Shown here: piece by piece, positions 1 through 7,783 of the stretch
How positions within the stretch are numbered: position 1 is the stretch's first letter
Layout of the letters: every line of letters begins with the position of its first letter
Source of the DNA: Advenella sp. FME57
Lineage (GTDB): Bacteria > Pseudomonadota > Gammaproteobacteria > Burkholderiales > Burkholderiaceae_B
Direction: 5' to 3'
DNA length: 64,000 nt
Assembly (NCBI RefSeq): GCF_014897675.1
Contig: NZ_JABUXU010000018.1
Span: 1-64,000 of the forward strand
Translations under genes and position numbers: made by a program
Notes under the pieces: model-generated
Seen by the model: only the letters and a program-made list of their open reading frames with translations
Told to the model about the DNA's origin: nothing
Databases searched by the model: none

Positions 1-99
1 TAAATTAACATTATAAATTCTATGTGTGTGGTGTATTAAAGATGGGGTATTTACAGTCGGCGTGTATTTCACACCGGAGACCGCACCGGGGATCTATTA

Positions 100-477
100 A
101 TGTGGTGGCAAAAGTACCTCGGGCAGCCCTACGACGAGCGCGAAAACGACTGTATGGATTTGGCTGTAAAGGTTGCACGTGATGTGCTGGGACTGGAAAT
201 TACTTCACCAAGCTACCAGCCAACATTGAAAGACCAGGCGCGAGCGCTACAGGAACATAAAGACGACCTTTGTGCTCGGATAGACATCCCCCAGGACGGT
301 TACCCCGTCCTTTTTTTATGCCGGCGCCGGTTTTTCCATATCGGCGTCTATCTGCGCACCAACCACGAAGACTGGATCTTGCATGCCGACGAAAGGAGCG
401 GCTTTGTAATCCTGACGCGACTGAAAGATATGAGCCTTAAAGGCTACCAATTTGAAGGGTTTTATCAATGGCTTTAA
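100..477 (+). CDS. Phage tail assembly protein, NlpC/P60-like cysteine peptidase
   Basis: This is a 125-residue protein resembling the peptidase half of lambda tail protein K. The sequence shows a Cys in an N-D-C-M-D context near residue 18 and a His in F-F-H-I-G-V near residue 81, the spacing expected for an NlpC/P60 Cys-His pair. The family trims peptidoglycan or processes tail tip proteins during assembly and entry. Its ATG overlaps the TAA of an upstream frame, and its end overlaps the start of the tip protein J gene by 10 bases, so it is part of a translationally coupled tail operon. The fold assignment comes from motif and context only. Confidence 0.75.
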   Translation: MWWQKYLGQPYDERENDCMDLAVKVARDVLGLEITSPSYQPTLKDQARALQEHKDDLCARIDIPQDGYPVLFLCRRRFFHIGVYLRTNHEDWILHADERSGFVILTRLKDMSLKGYQFEGFYQWL

Positions 478-3400
478 AACCAGTTATCGTTGCCAATCCG
501 CATCCATTGGTTGGTGATGGCAGAAAATACTCATACGTCACGTTTCTGAAAGGGGAAACTCTGGGCGAGTATTTGCAACGTACCGGCTTTGACATCGGAC
601 GTGGTCCGAAGTCAGTTTATGTGAACGGGCAGAGGGTGCCGAACGACAAGTGGCATCTCTTATTGCCAGAGACCGGCGACCAAATTGTGATCCGTACTCG
701 GGCCACCGGTGGTGGTAATGGCGGCAAAGTGCTGCGTGTTGTCGCAATGGTAGCATTGACAGTTTTGACCTATGGCGCCGGTACCGCAATGGCTGCCGCG
801 GGCTACTCTTCGATGGCGGTGGCGGGTGCCCAAGCCCTGATAATGGTCGGCGGATCGATGATTATCAATGCTTTGCTGCCGCCGCCAAAAGCCTCCATGA
901 CTGGCATCAAGGAGAAAGAGCAGTCGCCTACTTACGGAATCAATGCCGGGAGCAATAGCTATAACAGCTACGGACCCATGATCATTGTGTTCGGTAAGCA
1001 TAAGGTCGTGCCTTTTTTTGCTAGCAAACCCTATACAACCTTCCAGGGTAATGATCAGTATCTATCCCAGGCATTTCATTTTGGTCTGCAGCCGGATCTA
1101 GATCTACAGGCAATCCGAATTGGCAGCACTGATATATCCAATTATCGTGATGTACAGATTAACCGCTCTACCTATGACGGAAAATTGAGTCTTGTAGCTG
1201 GAAACGTCGACACCTTGGACGGATTCGAGCTTAGCCAAGGCGATGGCTGGATTCAGCGCACGACGCCACGTGACACCCAGCACATTTCGATCGATGTGGC
1301 CGCAAGGCTATTTCACATCAACGATAGAGGAAGCGAACTACGAGAAAAAGTAATCTTTGAGGCTCAATATAAACCGGTCGCAAGTTCACAATGGTTACCG
1401 CTTGGGGGCAGTTACGATAAGTTGTCCACGCATTATTGGTCACTAGGCCGTTGGACGATTGAAGAAAGCGTTTTTGGTGGGCATAAAGTCTGGCAGCAAG
1501 TCCAATATGGTTCAACCAATCCCAATGAACATACCGAAGGCGAGCCGATGGAAATATGCCATGAGGAGTTCGTGTTTACGAAAGGCTTCGTTCAGAAATG
1601 CGAGACCTATTTTTGGCGCTGGATAACCTATGGAATTATGCCTTGGCAGGGGCGAGCACCAAACCCTGTGACAACGATAATCGGTACGGGCATCAGCCAA
1701 TTGAGCGGATCTGATCCACAGAAGCCTGCACGGATGACGCTTGACGTATCAGTATCGCCGGGGCAATACGATGTGCGTTTTAAAAAGAATTCTGTGGATA
1801 TTTCGACAAATCGATCCAGCAATAAGCTGACGGTTGCCCAGATACGATGCACACAGACTGACAATGCTGATTACACCGGACAATGCCGTCTTGCAGTCCA
1901 GATCAAGGCTACGTCTCAGCTGAACGGAACCATTGACAAGCTTTCTGCTATCGCTACCGCGAAGACCCTAATTTGGAAGAACAACGCCTGGGTCAAGGCT
2001 TATACCTCAAATCCGGCTTGGTGGTATCTGATGTGGGCCCGTGGCATGCGGGACAAGAACTATAACCGGCTGTATGGCGAATGCCTGCCAGATAGCAAGA
2101 TTGATCTCGAGGCAATCAAATCCTGGGCGGCCTGGTGCGATGACAAAGGGCTGACGTTCAATTGGGTACTTGATCGGAAAATGTCGATCGATGACGTCTA
2201 TCACGTCATTGCTCGAGCTGGCCGTGCATCCAAGACGATGCAAGGTGGGAAACTCAGTGTGATTTGGGATTCTGCTGACATTCCAGAATCCAATTTTTGT
2301 ACGCCTGACAATATCATCGCCGGATCTTTCAAATACCACTACATCAATACGGAAGTGGCCGATGAGATTATCGTCAACTTTCACAATGAGCAAAAGGACT
2401 ATGAACCTGATGTCGTGCGTCAGAAGGTACCAGGGGCTACACAAATAAATAACCCGATCACGCTGGACCTTGAGGGGTGTACCGTGGCCAGTCAAGCCGG
2501 CCGCGAGGCAAATTTGTTAGCAGCGTCCCAATACTTCCACCGTAGGCAGTATTCCTGGGAAATGGATATTGAGGGCGCCACAATTACCCGGGGGGATGTT
2601 GTACGGCTAACACACGATCTCACCAGTTGGGGCGCCTCTGGCCGGTTCGTGGCATATCAGGATGGCCGCATTACGCTCGATGCCTATATTGAATCAATCG
2701 ATAACGCTTGGATGTCGATTCGCAGCCCGAACAATAAAATAGCACATGTCCGTGTTTCTCCGGTGGCCGCCACCGAAGGCGACCAAGTCTACATTGTCGG
2801 CGGCTGGCCACGGGGCGAAGATGGAAATGATCTGATCCCCCGGCCCGACGGCAATGAGATCGACTACATCTGGCAATATAGCCCGACTGAAACGCCAGGC
2901 CGCAAGGTGCAAATTAAGTCAGTGCGTCCGGCCGGTGGCCGTAAGGTCAAGTTTGAGGCTATTGACTATAGCCGCGAGTATCACGAGTCAGAAAATAACG
3001 CCTTCATACACATTCCGACCGGCACCAGCACCAAAGCGCTTATCAACATATTTAGTATCAGCGCTTCTGAATTGATCATTGATGAGGTCAATGGCCGTGT
3101 TGAGGTCACTTTCACCTGGGTGCTCAGCGAGAAATCTAATTCCGATGTGCACTTGTATGTAAACGGGGCGCCATTTGACTCGTTTACTACTGGCCGATAC
3201 ATGACTTCGATCACCGCCGTTCAAGGCGATGTGATTGATATTGAGGTCCGCCCAATCAAAGAAGGCAGGGGATTGGCCGAACGGTACCAGTACAAGGTAA
3301 ATGGCACACTGTTTAAGATCCCAGCAATACAATCGCTGACCACCGCTAGTGAAATTTACGGGATTCGCCTGTATTGGACTATTCCCCCAGTTAACTATAT

Positions 3401-4991
3401 AGAGCGCACCGAAATCTGGTATTCGGAGCGCTCCAATCGCAATACAGCGCAGAAATTGACTGATCTGGCATATCCGCAGCAGCAGTATCAACAGTCCGGG
3501 ATTCGTGCAGGTCAGGTTTTTTATTACTGGGTGAGGGTGGTTGATCGTTTCGGAAACATTGGGCCATTTTACCCTGCTGGTGACGGGGTGCGCGGAGCGT
3601 CTTCGACCAATGTGAAGGAGTACAGTGAGCTATTTAAAAATGAGTTTCTTGGCTCCGAGGTAGGAAAGCAGCTTCAAGAAAGCATAAAAGTATTGAATGG
3701 TGACGCCGCAACGCCAGGCAGTATTGCTCACAAGGTGGGCGTCGTTGTTGACGCAAAGGTCGAGGCCGAACGTATTGCTAGAACGGAGAAAGACGAGGCA
3801 TTAGCATCAGATCTGTCAAAGCTAGATGCCAAGGCGAATGCCAATGCATCTGCTATTGAGCAGGAGGCAGCTACTCGGGCAAATGCAGATGGTGCATTGG
3901 CTCAGCGAATAACTACGGTTCAAGCTAATGTTGACAGTGTAGACGGCAAGGCTGAGAAGGCAATTGTTTCAGCCCAGACCAATAGCAAGGCCATTGCCGA
4001 GGCAAACGGTCGGATGTCCTCAACCATTACTCAAAAGGTAGAGATTTTGGCCAATGGACAACGGGTATTTGCTGGTACCGGGCTTGGAATTGAGTCTACA
4101 CCTCACGGAGAGGGGTTTCAGTCTTCGTATAACGTCTGGGCAGAGCGGTTTGCCGTCTGGTCCGGAACCGGCACTGAGTTGTTCTCGCCGTTTGTAGTTT
4201 CAAAAGGGCAAGTTTTCATTAATGATGCCGTTATCGACAAGCTGGCCGCCAGTAAAATCGACGCGACCAGCCTGAGCGCAATTAGCTCCAATCTGGGGGT
4301 AGTTCATGCCGGTATTATTTCGATGAATGAGTCGACCGTTGATGGCTGGTCATACATTCGCTCTGGGGCTGATAAGTGGTGGGGTGACAACCTAGGTGGA
4401 TTCTTTCTGGGCAAGAACACCGTGGAGAATTCTCGCTGGTTTGATCTTACCGCTGGCGGTTGCCGTCTAAGGATGTTCCATAACGCCACTACAAATAGGG
4501 CAGGGGCGTCATTACGATTTGCCACGGCTAATGATCAGAGTTTGTTTTATGTAGACGACTCCGGCTACATGCGAGTGGATGCCGTAGATGTAATGGGGAC
4601 GCTGCAACTGCGAGGTAACTCCGTTACAACACACGTCAGTGGATATAGAACAGATACTGTTTATATCAATGCTCCGCATGGAGGAATGCTGACGGTTTTC
4701 GTTCATAAAGCAGGGGGTTATGACGCCCCAGTGTTTTTTGACAAGGAACCTCGTCGCACCCTCAAGATCTACTTATACTTGTCAGTTAACGGGACAATAG
4801 TGGCTGATGCCGATGCGGTAAGTTTTTCTGTGCGTGATGGCTGGGGCGGGAGCGGCGAAAATGGTGGTCCTTTGTATGGCCGATACCAACCCGACCTTAG
4901 CATTCAATGGAGTGGCTGGGTATCCGGAAATGGTATAGCAATTACGGCCCCTGGAGCGACGTCAATCGTCGCTTTCTTAGCAGCGAGGTAA
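468..4991 (+). CDS. Phage tail tip attachment (host specificity) protein J
   Basis: This is a 1507-residue tail tip protein, long even for the lambda J class (about 1130 residues). An N-terminal segment carries two hydrophobic Gly/Ala-rich stretches (roughly residues 85-140) typical of siphovirus J proteins. The centre matches the TipJ architecture, followed by fibronectin-like beta segments at about 860-1060. An Ala/Asn-rich coiled coil around 1105-1180 leads into a DUF1983-like region containing the track G-R-M-S-S-T-I-T-Q-K. The last 250 residues are the variable receptor-binding part. The protein sits at the tail tip and decides host range. It follows the NlpC/P60 gene with a 10-base overlap, as in lambda K-I-J. 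Confidence 0.9.
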   Translation: MALKPVIVANPHPLVGDGRKYSYVTFLKGETLGEYLQRTGFDIGRGPKSVYVNGQRVPNDKWHLLLPETGDQIVIRTRATGGGNGGKVLRVVAMVALTVLTYGAGTAMAAAGYSSMAVAGAQALIMVGGSMIINALLPPPKASMTGIKEKEQSPTYGINAGSNSYNSYGPMIIVFGKHKVVPFFASKPYTTFQGNDQYLSQAFHFGLQPDLDLQAIRIGSTDISNYRDVQINRSTYDGKLSLVAGNVDTLDGFELSQGDGWIQRTTPRDTQHISIDVAARLFHINDRGSELREKVIFEAQYKPVASSQWLPLGGSYDKLSTHYWSLGRWTIEESVFGGHKVWQQVQYGSTNPNEHTEGEPMEICHEEFVFTKGFVQKCETYFWRWITYGIMPWQGRAPNPVTTIIGTGISQLSGSDPQKPARMTLDVSVSPGQYDVRFKKNSVDISTNRSSNKLTVAQIRCTQTDNADYTGQCRLAVQIKATSQLNGTIDKLSAIATAKTLIWKNNAWVKAYTSNPAWWYLMWARGMRDKNYNRLYGECLPDSKIDLEAIKSWAAWCDDKGLTFNWVLDRKMSIDDVYHVIARAGRASKTMQGGKLSVIWDSADIPESNFCTPDNIIAGSFKYHYINTEVADEIIVNFHNEQKDYEPDVVRQKVPGATQINNPITLDLEGCTVASQAGREANLLAASQYFHRRQYSWEMDIEGATITRGDVVRLTHDLTSWGASGRFVAYQDGRITLDAYIESIDNAWMSIRSPNNKIAHVRVSPVAATEGDQVYIVGGWPRGEDGNDLIPRPDGNEIDYIWQYSPTETPGRKVQIKSVRPAGGRKVKFEAIDYSREYHESENNAFIHIPTGTSTKALINIFSISASELIIDEVNGRVEVTFTWVLSEKSNSDVHLYVNGAPFDSFTTGRYMTSITAVQGDVIDIEVRPIKEGRGLAERYQYKVNGTLFKIPAIQSLTTASEIYGIRLYWTIPPVNYIERTEIWYSERSNRNTAQKLTDLAYPQQQYQQSGIRAGQVFYYWVRVVDRFGNIGPFYPAGDGVRGASSTNVKEYSELFKNEFLGSEVGKQLQESIKVLNGDAATPGSIAHKVGVVVDAKVEAERIARTEKDEALASDLSKLDAKANANASAIEQEAATRANADGALAQRITTVQANVDSVDGKAEKAIVSAQTNSKAIAEANGRMSSTITQKVEILANGQRVFAGTGLGIESTPHGEGFQSSYNVWAERFAVWSGTGTELFSPFVVSKGQVFINDAVIDKLAASKIDATSLSAISSNLGVVHAGIISMNESTVDGWSYIRSGADKWWGDNLGGFFLGKNTVENSRWFDLTAGGCRLRMFHNATTNRAGASLRFATANDQSLFYVDDSGYMRVDAVDVMGTLQLRGNSVTTHVSGYRTDTVYINAPHGGMLTVFVHKAGGYDAPVFFDKEPRRTLKIYLYLSVNGTIVADADAVSFSVRDGWGGSGENGGPLYGRYQPDLSIQWSGWVSGNGIAITAPGATSIVAFLAAR

Positions 4992-4994
4992 ACG

Positions 4995-5375
4995 ATGAAC
5001 AATGAGATTATTTCGAATACTGAGACTATCACCTATCACGACCACGAAGGTCGAATAACCGGATCGGTGACCGCTACCCTTAATACCATAGACGCCAACA
5101 AGGTAGGACTCTGGGTGAGCGGGATCGGTGACCGAAGCATTCATTACATCAAGGATGGTGTGATTACGGATCGACCGGAGCAAAGAACTACTCTGGAAGG
5201 TTCAACGCTAAAAAATTTACCTGTCCCTTGCCAAATTCACATTAGCGGCGAGGTCTACGAGTGTACAGACTCCCAGGCGGAGCTTGAATTCGACCTACCA
5301 GGCATGTATCAAATTACAGTGACAGCATGGCCGTTTCTTGATATGGAGTTTAGCTATGAAAATCAAACATCGTGA
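4995..5375 (+). CDS. Phage tail-tip accessory protein (unknown function)
   Basis: This 126-residue protein begins 3 bases after the J gene, so it belongs to the same transcript. It has no signal peptide or membrane segment and is rich in predicted beta strands. The C-terminal half contains L-P-G-M-Y-Q-I-T-V-T-A-W-P-F-L-D, a pattern I associate with small proteins that follow J in Bordetella-type siphoviruses. The likely role is a tail-fibre accessory or chaperone, but this rests on position alone. Its 3' end overlaps the next gene by 20 bases. Confidence 0.6.
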   Translation: MNNEIISNTETITYHDHEGRITGSVTATLNTIDANKVGLWVSGIGDRSIHYIKDGVITDRPEQRTTLEGSTLKNLPVPCQIHISGEVYECTDSQAELEFDLPGMYQITVTAWPFLDMEFSYENQTS

Positions 5376-5580
5376 AGATCCTATCCCTCACCGTCGGGTG
5401 TCATACCCCTCAATCTCTGATCAGATTGACGCGATTTACAAGGGCTTCAAAGATCTAGAGGAGCAGGGGTTTAAGTTCAATGAAGAAACGAAAGGGTGGA
5501 TGCGAGCAGTTTCACAGGTCAAAGCCACCTTTCCAGTGAGTGGCAATACTCCGCCAGCTAATCTAACAGGATCAAATTAG
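5356..5580 (+). CDS. Small phage protein in the tail-fibre operon (unknown function)
   Basis: This is a 74-residue protein. I chose the ATG at 5356 because a GGAG sits about 8 bases upstream, whereas the longer frame would need a TTG at 5338 without a ribosome site. It contains Y-P-S-I-S-D-Q-I-D-A-I-Y-K near residue 17, a pattern often seen in small tail-associated phage proteins. It overlaps the preceding gene by 20 bases and is followed by a strong terminator, so it is the last gene of the tail operon. Confidence 0.6.
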   Translation: MKIKHREDPIPHRRVSYPSISDQIDAIYKGFKDLEEQGFKFNEETKGWMRAVSQVKATFPVSGNTPPANLTGSN

Positions 5581-5612
5581 CCACCAAGGCTTGGATAATA
5601 GTTCAGCAATAT

Positions 5613-5636
5613 GCCGCCTCATTAGGCGGTTTTTTT
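5613..5636 (+). terminator. Rho-independent terminator ending the tail operon
   Basis: A GCCGCC / GGCGGT stem with a six-base loop (TCATTA) is followed directly by a run of seven T (5630-5636). It lies between the last tail gene and the lysis cassette. Confidence 0.85.
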
Positions 5637-5648
5637 ATGGAGGTTGTT

Positions 5649-5888
5649 ATGCCTCGAAGGACGGCACTGATGCAGGACGAGACGATACACCTGCCTATTA
5701 CAACAGGATCGGCTGCATTGATATACGGTTGGACGCTTCAGGATGTTGTGCTCATATTCTGGGCCGCTTATGTCTTGGTTTTAATTGTGATCAAACTGCC
5801 GGATTTTGCGACGGCGGTCGTGCGCATTCGGGACTGCGTGCGGCGCCGGGTTGAGAAGTGGAGGGGATTGGATGGATCTGAAAAGTAA
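5649..5888 (+). CDS. Holin candidate, small membrane protein
   Basis: This is a 79-residue protein with one clear membrane segment (about residues 27-48, including V-V-L-I-F-W-A-A-Y-V-L-V-L-I-V) and a basic C-terminal tail rich in Arg and Lys. The start at 5649 is preferred because GGAGG at 5639-5643 is correctly spaced; the upstream in-frame ATG at 5637 sits inside the terminator T-run. It immediately precedes and overlaps the endolysin gene by 17 bases, the normal place for a holin or pinholin. A pinholin would suit the SAR endolysin, but the class cannot be fixed by eye. Confidence 0.65.
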   Translation: MPRRTALMQDETIHLPITTGSAALIYGWTLQDVVLIFWAAYVLVLIVIKLPDFATAVVRIRDCVRRRVEKWRGLDGSEK

Positions 5889-6321
5889 AGTAGTTGGCGG
5901 GGTAGTTGCTGCCGCAGTGGCCTTGGTTGCCACATGGGAGGGGCGCTCACTGGTGGCATATTTGGATCCTGTTGGTATCCCTACGATCTGCGATGGGTAC
6001 ACCCATGGAGTAAAGATGGGTGATACGGCCACGCCAGAGAAATGCGACGAGCTGACCAGTGAGGAGGTGAAGAAGGCGCTGGCCGTGGTGGATGAATCAG
6101 TTCCGCGACAGCTGCCGGATGGCGCCCGGGTGGCTCTGGCCAGCTTTGTTTATAACGTGGGTGCTGGCGCCTATTCTGGCTCTACGCTGCTCCGCAAGCT
6201 GCGTGCCGGCGATATTGTTGGTGCCTGCCGGGAGCTCCCCCGCTGGGTGTATGCGGGCGGCCGGAAATTACGAGGATTAGTACGGCGACGGAATGCGGAG
6301 ATGAAAATATGTCTGCAATAA
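5872..6321 (+). CDS. SAR endolysin, GH24 lysozyme (P21 R-like)
   Basis: This is a 149-residue lysozyme. The ATG at 5872 has GAGGGG upstream. Residues 5-22 form a weakly hydrophobic Gly/Ala/Val-rich segment, typical of a signal-arrest-release domain rather than a true signal peptide. It is followed by the catalytic pattern Glu-8 residues-Asp-5 residues-Thr (E in W-E-G, D in Y-L-D-P, T in I-P-T-I-C-D), diagnostic for the T4/P21 lysozyme family. The enzyme would be exported by Sec, held inactive in the inner membrane, and released to cut peptidoglycan when the membrane is depolarised. It overlaps the holin gene upstream and Rz downstream by 13 bases. Confidence 0.88.
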   Translation: MDLKSKVVGGVVAAAVALVATWEGRSLVAYLDPVGIPTICDGYTHGVKMGDTATPEKCDELTSEEVKKALAVVDESVPRQLPDGARVALASFVYNVGAGAYSGSTLLRKLRAGDIVGACRELPRWVYAGGRKLRGLVRRRNAEMKICLQ

Positions 6322-6782
6322 CGCGCTACCTGATTCTGGCTCTGGTGTCCATTTTGGGTGCCCAGTTCTACGGCTGGTACCAGTATCGCCAGGGATACGC
6401 AGATCGCGAGACCTTTGCCAAACTACAGACAGCCATACAGAACGAGGTTGCCCGCACGAAGGAGCAGGCCTTGGAGGAAAAAAACAAAGAGTTGGACACG
6501 AAGCACTATGAGGAACTACGTGATGCACAGAAAACTATTGAACGTCTTCGCGCTGATCTTGCTGCCGGTCGTCGCCGGCTGTCAGTCCGCGTCAAACGTC
6601 CAGTATGCCCCGCCCAAGACACCAAAACCGCCGGCCTGGACCATGGAACGGCACGAGCCGAACTTGATGGACAGGCTGCTCAAGATCTTATCGGAATAGT
6701 GGCTGAAGGGGATCAGGCTATTCGGCAGTTGAACGCGCTGCAGGACTACGTGCGTCTGATACATCAAGAGGGTAAAAAATAA
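6309..6782 (+). CDS. Rz: Inner-membrane spanin subunit Rz
   Basis: This 157-residue protein has an N-terminal signal anchor (about residues 5-20), then a long charged helical region (A-R-T-K-E-Q-A-L-E-E-K-N-K around residues 45-90) expected to form a periplasmic coiled coil. It is the inner-membrane partner of the spanin complex that fuses inner and outer membranes in the last step of lysis. The Rz1 partner is encoded entirely inside it in another frame. It follows the endolysin with a 13-base overlap. A decayed copy of its 3' end is found about 2 kb downstream at 8805-8910. Confidence 0.88.
   Translation: MSAITRYLILALVSILGAQFYGWYQYRQGYADRETFAKLQTAIQNEVARTKEQALEEKNKELDTKHYEELRDAQKTIERLRADLAAGRRRLSVRVKRPVCPAQDTKTAGLDHGTARAELDGQAAQDLIGIVAEGDQAIRQLNALQDYVRLIHQEGKK
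6523..6699 (+). CDS. Rz1: Outer-membrane spanin lipoprotein Rz1, nested in Rz
   Basis: This 58-residue lipoprotein is read in a different frame entirely within Rz. The ATG at 6523 has AGGA at 6511 as ribosome site. A short signal peptide ends in L-P-V-V-A-G-C with the lipidated Cys at position 20, and the mature part is Pro-rich (Y-A-P-P-K-T-P-K-P-P-A-W), as in lambda Rz1. The same frame stays open upstream to 6358, but only the 6523 start gives a signal peptide. It pairs with Rz to bridge the periplasm. Confidence 0.85.
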   Translation: MHRKLLNVFALILLPVVAGCQSASNVQYAPPKTPKPPAWTMERHEPNLMDRLLKILSE

Positions 6783-6819
6783 TTGTTATTTAGCGCATAA
6801 ACTTATGTGCGTCATTTCG

Positions 6820-6843
6820 TATAATTATAGAGGTTTCTATAAT
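6820..6843 (+). promoter_or_regulatory. Overlapping -10 hexamers within a perfect inverted repeat
   Basis: Two exact TATAAT hexamers lie at 6820-6825 and 6838-6843. Bases 6824-6843 form a perfect 8-bp inverted repeat (ATTATAGA / TCTATAAT, loop GGTT), so the downstream -10 lies inside an operator-like palindrome. No good -35 is visible. A start near 6850 would place a hairpin (6851-6858 with 6864-6871) at the very 5' end of the transcript for the small peptide gene. Confidence 0.5.
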
Positions 6844-6913
6844 AGTCGCAATGGGCTGACAAGCAGCCCATGCGGACCCGGACGACCCGGGGGTTACTGG
6901 TAAGGAGATTGCG

Positions 6914-6982
6914 ATGAAGCGTATCGCTTTACTACTTATCCTGATTAGCATGATGCTGTTGCTAGCTGCTCCAGCCTACTAA
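6914..6982 (+). CDS. 22-residue hydrophobic peptide, candidate Ibs-like type I toxin
   Basis: This very short gene has a strong AAGGAG ribosome site at 6902-6907 and an ATG six bases later. The peptide starts M-K-R and is then almost purely Leu/Ile/Met/Ala, ending A-A-P-A-Y. Size, composition and the terminal A-Y resemble the Ibs toxins of enterobacteria (18-19 residues, small membrane-depolarising peptides, as I recall them). It is flanked by two leader hairpins (6851-6871 and 6877-6891), a 9-bp terminator stem, and an opposing promoter that would make an RNA antisense to it. A leader peptide or chance ORF is the alternative; the ribosome site and flanking structures argue against chance. 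Confidence 0.55.
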   Translation: MKRIALLLILISMMLLLAAPAY

Positions 6983-6990
6983 TCGGGGGA

Positions 6991-7014
6991 CCGGTGGAGC
7001 TACCACTCCACCGG
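6991..7014 (+). terminator. Perfect 9-bp hairpin after the small peptide gene
   Basis: CCGGTGGAG (6991-6999) pairs with CTCCACCGG (7006-7014) around a six-base loop, starting eight bases after the peptide stop codon. Only three T follow, so termination may be partial. Read from the other strand it would form the 5' hairpin of the antisense RNA. Confidence 0.6.
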
Positions 7015-7024
7015 TTTCAGTCCA

Positions 7025-7053
7025 AATTTACTAAATTTTTTCGACCTTGTCAA
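7025..7053 (-). promoter_or_regulatory. Antisense promoter facing the small peptide gene
   Basis: On the minus strand a consensus -35 TTGACA (7053 to 7048) is followed by exactly 17 bases and TAAATT (7030 to 7025), four of six matches to the -10 consensus. Transcription would start near 7018 and run through the 6991-7014 hairpin and then antisense to the peptide gene and its ribosome site. No protein gene lies on this strand within reach, so an antisense RNA is the obvious product. Confidence 0.55.
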
Positions 7054-7073
7054 TTTCAGGAAGGGGATCCAAT

Positions 7074-7292
7074 ATGGCAAACAGCAACACAGAACACAGC
7101 CGTAAATTGCGAGCAAAAAATGCGACTGAGACGAACAAGCGCCTAGTTGCTGCTGGCTTGATTAAGCTTGTCACATTTCGACTGAAAACAGATCTGGCAA
7201 ATGAGTTTGACGCTATTGCCCAGGAGCGCGGCTTGAGCCGGCCGGCCACTTTACAGATGCTTTGCGATTTATATCGGCAACATAATCCTTAA
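7074..7292 (+). CDS. Small ribbon-helix-helix-like protein
   Basis: This is a 72-residue basic protein. The ATG at 7074 has AGGAAGGGG upstream; a TTG at 7047 would extend it by nine residues and is less likely. The C-terminal part (L-V-T-F-R-L-K-T-D-L-A-N-E-F-D followed by an S-R-P-A-T-L helix) fits one beta strand plus two helices of an Arc/CopG-type DNA-binding fold. It lies just downstream of the peptide/antisense locus and could regulate it or the prophage. The assignment is structural pattern only. Confidence 0.5.
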   Translation: MANSNTEHSRKLRAKNATETNKRLVAAGLIKLVTFRLKTDLANEFDAIAQERGLSRPATLQMLCDLYRQHNP

Positions 7293-7367
7293 TGGTTTTC
7301 CCGTATTCCCAGGCACCGAAGCATAGGTTCTTGATCTAGAACAGGGACATCTTTACAGACACTTCAT

Positions 7368-7760
7368 ATGCTTTGTCAGATGAAGAAACTTACGAAGACT
7401 GAACGTCAACTATTGGCGCACAAGGTGGCCGTGTTCATTGAGGACCATCTTTCTGAGATTTTGACTATGCACCGGCTTACCCGATCTTTTCAGATTGGCA
7501 AGACTAGGTTGAATAGTGCTTTCGATTCGGCTTACGGATGCTCGCCAGCACAATACATCAGAAATTCACGGATAGAGAAGGCGAAAGATCTGTTATTACG
7601 GACAGATCTGCCTGTAAGAGAGATTTCTTATCAAGTGGGTTATCCAAACCACGCCAATTTCACAACCACGTTCGGGAAGATGGTGGGCATGACTCCGCAA
7701 CAATTCAGAAATAATGCGAGGGTGACCTCAGGGTCTATTGGTAGTGGAATTGGATCTTGA
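7368..7760 (+). CDS. AraC-type DNA-binding protein consisting of the HTH domain only
   Basis: This is a 130-residue protein. Residues 20-115 match the double helix-turn-helix of AraC/XylS regulators, including R-I-E-K-A-K-D-L-L-L, V-R-E-I-S-Y-Q-V-G-Y and the F-T-T-T-F-G-K-M-V-G-M-T-P family signature. There is no ligand-binding domain, so it resembles small MarA/SoxS-like or PchR-tail regulators. An ATG at 7380 is an alternative start; neither has a clear ribosome site. It converges with the AbiC-like gene with a gap of only 23 bases. Its targets are unknown. Confidence 0.75.
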   Translation: MLCQMKKLTKTERQLLAHKVAVFIEDHLSEILTMHRLTRSFQIGKTRLNSAFDSAYGCSPAQYIRNSRIEKAKDLLLRTDLPVREISYQVGYPNHANFTTTFGKMVGMTPQQFRNNARVTSGSIGSGIGS

Positions 7761-7783
7761 GTTAGATAATTTCCATTAAAGTT

